From PWQG01 sp050486205 (GTDB lineage Bacteria > Pseudomonadota > Gammaproteobacteria > Pseudomonadales > Pseudohongiellaceae), in assembly GCA_050486205.1 (NCBI GenBank), contig JBJHCW010000006.1:248001-312000 (forward strand): a stretch of 64,000 nt of DNA, written 5' to 3'. Positions 60,474 to 64,000 of the stretch are shown in pieces (positions within the stretch are counted from its first letter, which is position 1; every line of letters begins with the position of its first letter). The translations under genes were made by a program, and so were the position numbers. The notes under the pieces are model-generated. The model saw only the letters and a program-made list of their open reading frames with translations, had not been told where the DNA came from and did no database searches.

Positions 60474-60512
60474 CTATCAACCCGAGGGTACGGACAGGTC
60501 CGGCTAGATCGG

Positions 60513-61604
60513 TCAGATCCCGCCAGGTCCGGGGCCCGGGCCTGGCATCGGGCCCGGCAGGTTCATCGGGTCACTCGTATCCACGGGGCCTCCGGGTATT
60601 TCACTTGGGGCGCCCGGCGGTGGCTCGGTTGGAATGCCACCGGGTCGCGTGCCGTCCCGGCCCAACAGACCGAATGTAATGACGTTCAGCCATGACCGGC
60701 CTTCCCGGGTGGGAGGTTCCGGCGCGACCGGGCGCTGTGGTCGTGTGGTGGGCGCCAGCGGTGTATCGTCGCGATCGGTGCCCAAAAGCCCGAAAGTCAC
60801 GGTGTAGAGCATCGATGGGTTGGTCACATGATTCTGGACAATGAAATTGCCACCGCTGTCCAGGGACTCGTGATCCGGGAAATTGCTTCGCAGCAGACTC
60901 AGGGATACATCTGCCAGGTCGTTCAGCCCCAGGCGCAGGTAGCACTCGACCATGATGGCAATACCGTCTGCCACCTGAGGGCTGCCCTGGAAGTTTTCCA
61001 CCACAAAACGGCCCCTGTTCAGGGCAGCAATATAGGCACGTCGTTCCATGTAGTAGTTTGCAACGTGAATTTCGTGCTGGGCCAGATTGTTTCGCAGGAA
61101 CACCATTCGCGCGCGGGCATCAGCGGCGTAGTCGCTTTCAGGATAAAGGGCCAGCAGCAGGGAAAATTCATTGAACGCGTCCCTTGCCCGACTGATATCG
61201 CGCTTTGATGGATCGGTGGGCAGGAATCGGCTCATGAAGCCGGAGTTCTCGGAAAACGTTGCCACACCTTTCATGTAGTAGGCGTAGTCAATGCTGGCAT
61301 GGTCCGGGTGCAGTCGTATGAAGCGGTCTGCAGCGGCGCGGGCGCCTTCAAGGTTCATGCTGCGGTACTGGGCATAGATCAGCTCAAGCTGCGCCTGCGC
61401 TGCGTACTGGCCGAAGGGAAAGCGGGACTCCAGTGCCTGATAAGTGCGCACCGCCTGGGTAAAGTTGCCCGAGTTCAACTGTCGGTTTGCGGTGACGTAG
61501 AACTGCTCCTCGGTGGACATGCCCGCGAATTCGTCGCGATCTCTTTGTAACCACGTACAGGAGACGGTCGTCGTGAACAGGATTAACAACAGCAAAACTC
61601 TCAC
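60513..61604 (-). CDS. bamD: Outer membrane assembly lipoprotein BamD, with extension
   Basis: Protein of 363 residues. BamD is the essential TPR lipoprotein of the BAM complex. The lipobox is VSC (Cys about 16). Five TPRs (about 30-240) fit: FYVTANRQLNSGNFTQAV and SRFPFGQYAAQAQLELIYA. It is over 100 residues longer than E. coli BamD (245): a Pro/Gly-rich tail holds two copies of TFGLLG(T/R)D. The start is GTG 61604 with AGGAAG 9 nt upstream. Confidence 0.92.
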   Translation of the reverse strand: MRVLLLLILFTTTVSCTWLQRDRDEFAGMSTEEQFYVTANRQLNSGNFTQAVRTYQALESRFPFGQYAAQAQLELIYAQYRSMNLEGARAAADRFIRLHPDHASIDYAYYMKGVATFSENSGFMSRFLPTDPSKRDISRARDAFNEFSLLLALYPESDYAADARARMVFLRNNLAQHEIHVANYYMERRAYIAALNRGRFVVENFQGSPQVADGIAIMVECYLRLGLNDLADVSLSLLRSNFPDHESLDSGGNFIVQNHVTNPSMLYTVTFGLLGTDRDDTPLAPTTRPQRPVAPEPPTREGRSWLNVITFGLLGRDGTRPGGIPTEPPPGAPSEIPGGPVDTSDPMNLPGPMPGPGPGPGGI

Positions 61605-61764
61605 TTGAGTGCTTCCTCGGGGGCTGACTGAATCGGATGCCTATTTAAACACAGTGAGGCATACAAACCCAAGCCGAAGCAATGCAGCCGGATGATGGCG
61701 CGTATCGCGATTTCTCGCTGAAGCCACCCCGATCGCGCTACAATCCATGCCACAAGGAGCCTTC

Positions 61765-62784
61765 ATGCAAGATACAAGACGAACCAGCGGATCAGCGGCG
61801 GCCGACGACGCCGGGCAGCAGACTGAGAGCACTACGAGCACCGTGGCAGTACCGCCAGAGCTGGCCGGGCGCAGGCTGGACCAGATCGCAGCCACCGTTT
61901 TTCCGGATTATTCCCGTGCCCGCCTCCAGACCTGGATCCGCGAGGGCTGTCTGCGCGTAAATGGCCAACCCATGCGGCCCAAAGACAAGGTGTTCGAGGG
62001 TGACACGCTCGAACTTGCAGCACCGGCCGAACCCGAGCCCGATTCTGACTGGGATGCCCAGGCACTGCCACTGGATATTGTCTACGAGGATGCTCATCTG
62101 CTGGTGATCAACAAGGCGCCCGGCACGGTTGTGCACCCGGCTGTCGGCAATCGGTCCGGCACCCTGCTCAATGGGCTGCTGAACCATTGTCCGGAACTGT
62201 CGGCCTTGCCGCGTGCGGGTATTGTTCATCGGCTGGACAAGGAGACCAGTGGCCTGATGGTGGTGGCTCGTACCCTGAAAGCACATCATGCTCTGGTCCG
62301 ACAGCTGCAGGATCGCACAGTTTCCCGGATCTATGAGGCCGTTGTCTGCGGCGTTCTGACCGGTGGCGGCCGCGTTGATGCGCCCATTGGCCGGCACCCG
62401 GTACATCGCAAGAAGCAGGCAGTGACAGCAAACGGCAAGGCTGCAGTGACACATTATCGGGTGGCTGAGCGTTTCCGGGCGCACACGCTGCTGCGTGTGA
62501 AACTGGAAACCGGCAGAACGCATCAGATACGTGTGCACATGAGTCATGTTCGTCATCCGCTGGTTGGTGATCCTGTCTATGGTGGACGACTGCTCATGCC
62601 GGCCGGTGTGTCACCCGATCTGGCGGAACAGTTGCGGCAGTTCAGGCGTCAGGCCCTGCATGCGTTCAGCCTGGGGTTTGATCATCCGGACAGCGGTCGA
62701 CCCTGTTCCTGGGAAGTACCGGTGCCCGGCGACATGCAGCAGCTGATTGATGTCATGAGAGCGGATAATCTGGATGAGCGATGA
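61765..62784 (+). CDS. rluD: 23S rRNA pseudouridine synthase RluD
   Basis: Protein of 339 residues. RluD makes pseudouridines 1911, 1915 and 1917 in helix 69. An S4 domain (about 30-90, RRLDQIAATVFPDYSRARLQ) precedes the catalytic domain with the Asp in GIVHRLDKETSGLM and KLETGRTHQIRVHM. RlmH (18390) methylates its product at 1915. ATG 61765 follows AAGGAG, deciding against 61747. Confidence 0.95.
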   Translation: MQDTRRTSGSAAADDAGQQTESTTSTVAVPPELAGRRLDQIAATVFPDYSRARLQTWIREGCLRVNGQPMRPKDKVFEGDTLELAAPAEPEPDSDWDAQALPLDIVYEDAHLLVINKAPGTVVHPAVGNRSGTLLNGLLNHCPELSALPRAGIVHRLDKETSGLMVVARTLKAHHALVRQLQDRTVSRIYEAVVCGVLTGGGRVDAPIGRHPVHRKKQAVTANGKAAVTHYRVAERFRAHTLLRVKLETGRTHQIRVHMSHVRHPLVGDPVYGGRLLMPAGVSPDLAEQLRQFRRQALHAFSLGFDHPDSGRPCSWEVPVPGDMQQLIDVMRADNLDER

Positions 62785-63583
62785 AAACCGGCACATGGCG
62801 TTTGATGATCATATTCTGGCTGACTGGCCAGCGCCTGACCATGTGCTCGCCTTGACCACCACGCGCAGGGGTGGTTTCAGTGGATCGCCGTACAAGAGCC
62901 TGAATCTTGCCCACCACGTGGGGGACGCTGCGGCCGCGGTCGAACGGAACCGCCGGCGCCTGACTGATTTGGCAGGCATTGTCGGCCCGGTTCAGTGGCT
63001 CAGGCAGGTTCATGGTACAGACGTGCACGTTCCGGATCCGAACAACAATGCCACCGTGCCGGAAGCCGACGCCGTGGTGTTGATCGAATCGGGAACGGCT
63101 GGCGCAGTAATGACGGCCGATTGCCTGCCGGTCTTTTTCTGTTCCCGAAGTGGCCACTGTGCCGGCGTGGCCCATGCCGGTTGGCGCGGGCTGGCAGCGG
63201 GTGTGCTGGAGCGTACCCTTGAGAAGATGGCGGTGCCCGCCAGTGAAGTGCACGTGTGGCTGGGGCCAGCGATCGGACCCTGCCATTTCGAAGTGGGCGA
63301 GGATGTCCTGCAGGCGTTCATGAACCGGGCCGGCAGCGATCGCGAGCTTCAGGTGGTGTTCCAGCGGGCATTTGTGCCGGTGCACAGTCCGCAGCAGCAG
63401 AAGTGGCTGGCTGATCTGTACGGCCTGTCTTCAGCCATACTGCACAGTGTAGGCGTCCACAGTATTCACGGCGGCGGGTTCTGCACGTATTGTGATGAGC
63501 GTTTTTTCTCCTACCGTCGGCAGCCGGTCACTGGCAGGATGGCAAGTCTGATCTGCCTCAAACCAATGCCAGGCGTGACTTGA
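62774..63583 (+). CDS. pgeF: PgeF/YfiH polyphenol-oxidase-like protein
   Basis: Protein of 269 residues. The DUF152/LACC1 fold, with His/Cys metal or catalytic residues in QVHGTDVHV, TADCLPVFF and VAHAGWRGLAAGVLE. Family members act on purine nucleosides or correct misplaced peptidoglycan amino acids (PgeF). It overlaps rluD by 11 bp and precedes clpB, the usual order. Confidence 0.92.
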   Translation: MSDENRHMAFDDHILADWPAPDHVLALTTTRRGGFSGSPYKSLNLAHHVGDAAAAVERNRRRLTDLAGIVGPVQWLRQVHGTDVHVPDPNNNATVPEADAVVLIESGTAGAVMTADCLPVFFCSRSGHCAGVAHAGWRGLAAGVLERTLEKMAVPASEVHVWLGPAIGPCHFEVGEDVLQAFMNRAGSDRELQVVFQRAFVPVHSPQQQKWLADLYGLSSAILHSVGVHSIHGGGFCTYCDERFFSYRRQPVTGRMASLICLKPMPGVT

Positions 63584-63620
63584 ATTCTGCCGTTTCGCCT
63601 CCATTTCTGAAGTCAATTGA

Positions 63621-63648
63621 CGCTATTTGACCACCGCTATTTGACCAC
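63621..63648 (+). repeat. Tandem 14-bp repeat in clpB leader
   Basis: CGCTATTTGACCAC occurs twice in direct tandem (63621-63634, 63635-63648) just before the clpB ribosome site. Each unit holds TTGAC, as does the preceding AATTGACG. It may be a duplicated promoter or operator half; no sigma-32 consensus is clear. Confidence 0.5.
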
Positions 63649-63660
63649 CAGAGGTGCGCG

Positions 63661-64000
63661 ATGAGAATTGATCAGTTTACCAGCAAGTTGCAGGCGGCTC
63701 TGTCTGAAGCTCAATCATTGGCCCTGGGCAATGACAACAACTTCATCGAGCCCGTGCACCTGATGCTTGCCCTTGTTGATCAGAAGGGAGGCTCGGTGCG
63801 TCCTCTGTTGTCGCAGACCGGTTTCAACGTAACCGAGCTGCGCAAGGGACTGCAGGCCATGCTTGATCGCCTGCCCACGGTGGAAGGCACTGGCGGTGAT
63901 GTTGCCATGTCGGCAGAGCTGGCGCGTCTTCTGAATCACGCCGACAAACTCTCACAGAAAAACGCTGACAAATTCATTTCCAGTGAAATGGTGCTGATTG
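63661..64000 (+). CDS. clpB: ClpB disaggregase, 5' part only
   Basis: The first 113 residues of ClpB, an AAA+ chaperone that pulls proteins from aggregates with DnaK. The start MRIDQFTSKLQAALSEAQSL and the Clp N-domain repeat (FIEPVHLMLALVDQKGGSV) are diagnostic. The ATP sites lie beyond the window. An AGAGG precedes the ATG. It follows pgeF as in Pseudomonas. Confidence 0.95.
   Translation, partial: MRIDQFTSKLQAALSEAQSLALGNDNNFIEPVHLMLALVDQKGGSVRPLLSQTGFNVTELRKGLQAMLDRLPTVEGTGGDVAMSAELARLLNHADKLSQKNADKFISSEMVLI

Noticed and set aside
1..64000. CRISPR arrays, tRNA, rRNA, prophage or intact insertion sequence
   Set aside because: No regular spacer array, no tRNA-like cloverleaf, no rRNA sequence and no transposase or integrase were noticed by eye; a tRNA or covariance search would be decisive.

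Overview
This 64 kb window reads as chromosomal DNA of an aerobic, Gram-negative gammaproteobacterium, probably marine or brackish. The evidence is its gene sets: a FabY-type ketoacyl-ACP synthase as in Pseudomonas, the phoH-ybeY-corC-leuS-lptE-holA and nadD-rsfS-rlmH-mrdA-rlpA-dacA-ybeD-lipB blocks, PilS/PilR with a minor-pilin operon, GreB, BamD-RluD-PgeF-ClpB, and an ectoine-type aspartokinase. The DNA is moderately GC-rich and genes are dense. GTG and TTG starts are frequent, and 4-bp stop/start overlaps are common. I see no rRNA, tRNA, CRISPR array, prophage or intact transposase.

Layout. 1-5166: partial fabY, then divergently a secreted metallo-beta-lactamase-fold protein, an M15 peptidase, an MltB-like lytic transglycosylase, a ribosome hibernation factor and a DUF1244 protein. 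5152-5430: a MITE-like repeat. 5486-11333: a GlxA-type AraC regulator, an orphan secreted protein, a PQQ dehydrogenase, a membrane LytTR regulator and greB. 11350-13634: serC and serA. 13805-15966: an MBL hydrolase, a GIY-YIG protein and a RudS-like tRNA desulfidase. 16049-24059: proA-nadD-rsfS-rlmH-mrdA-rlpA-dacA-ybeD-lipB, a cell-wall and housekeeping block that lacks rodA and lipA. 24088-29513: periplasmic cyclophilin, Na+ symporter, class V aminotransferase, diguanylate cyclase. 29524-33692: an accessory-looking group of ectoine-type aspartokinase, membrane class III cyclase-like protein, ICMT-like methyltransferase and a GNAT-like protein. 33862-42173: DUF4404, holA, lptE, leuS, corC, ybeY, phoH and miaB, with lnt missing. 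42358-50490: DUF1820, aminotransferase, TlpA-like thioredoxin, desaturase, membrane cold-shock protein, glycine-zipper protein, PepSY/PhoP/PhoQ-like module and a TSUP permease. 50654-57811: pilVWX-pilE, inverted fimT, thiO, pilR and pilS. 57937-64000: nadE, gmhA, a second MITE copy, bamD, rluD, pgeF and partial clpB.

The least expected signal is a set of short non-coding mobile repeats. Two full copies of one family (5152-5430 and 60220-60473) have long terminal inverted repeats and each is flanked by a perfect 4-bp target duplication (CCAG, CTAT). Each landed in the last codons of a gene, DUF1244 and gmhA, and now supplies its stop codon and the C-terminal residues Ser-Glu. Removing the element on paper restores a different, plausible C-terminus in both cases. 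A second repeat family with CTAG ends lies at or in the ends of greB, a TSUP permease and fimT. The two families share a 34-nt internal module with fixed spacing.

Functionally the window joins envelope biogenesis (PBP2, PBP5-like, RlpA, MltB, LptE, BamD, GmhA), ribosome and tRNA maintenance (RsfS, RlmH, RluD, MiaB, YbeY, HPF, RudS), serine, proline and NAD synthesis, and type IV pilus assembly and control. The accessory group at 29.5-33.7 kb is the best candidate for an undescribed pathway.
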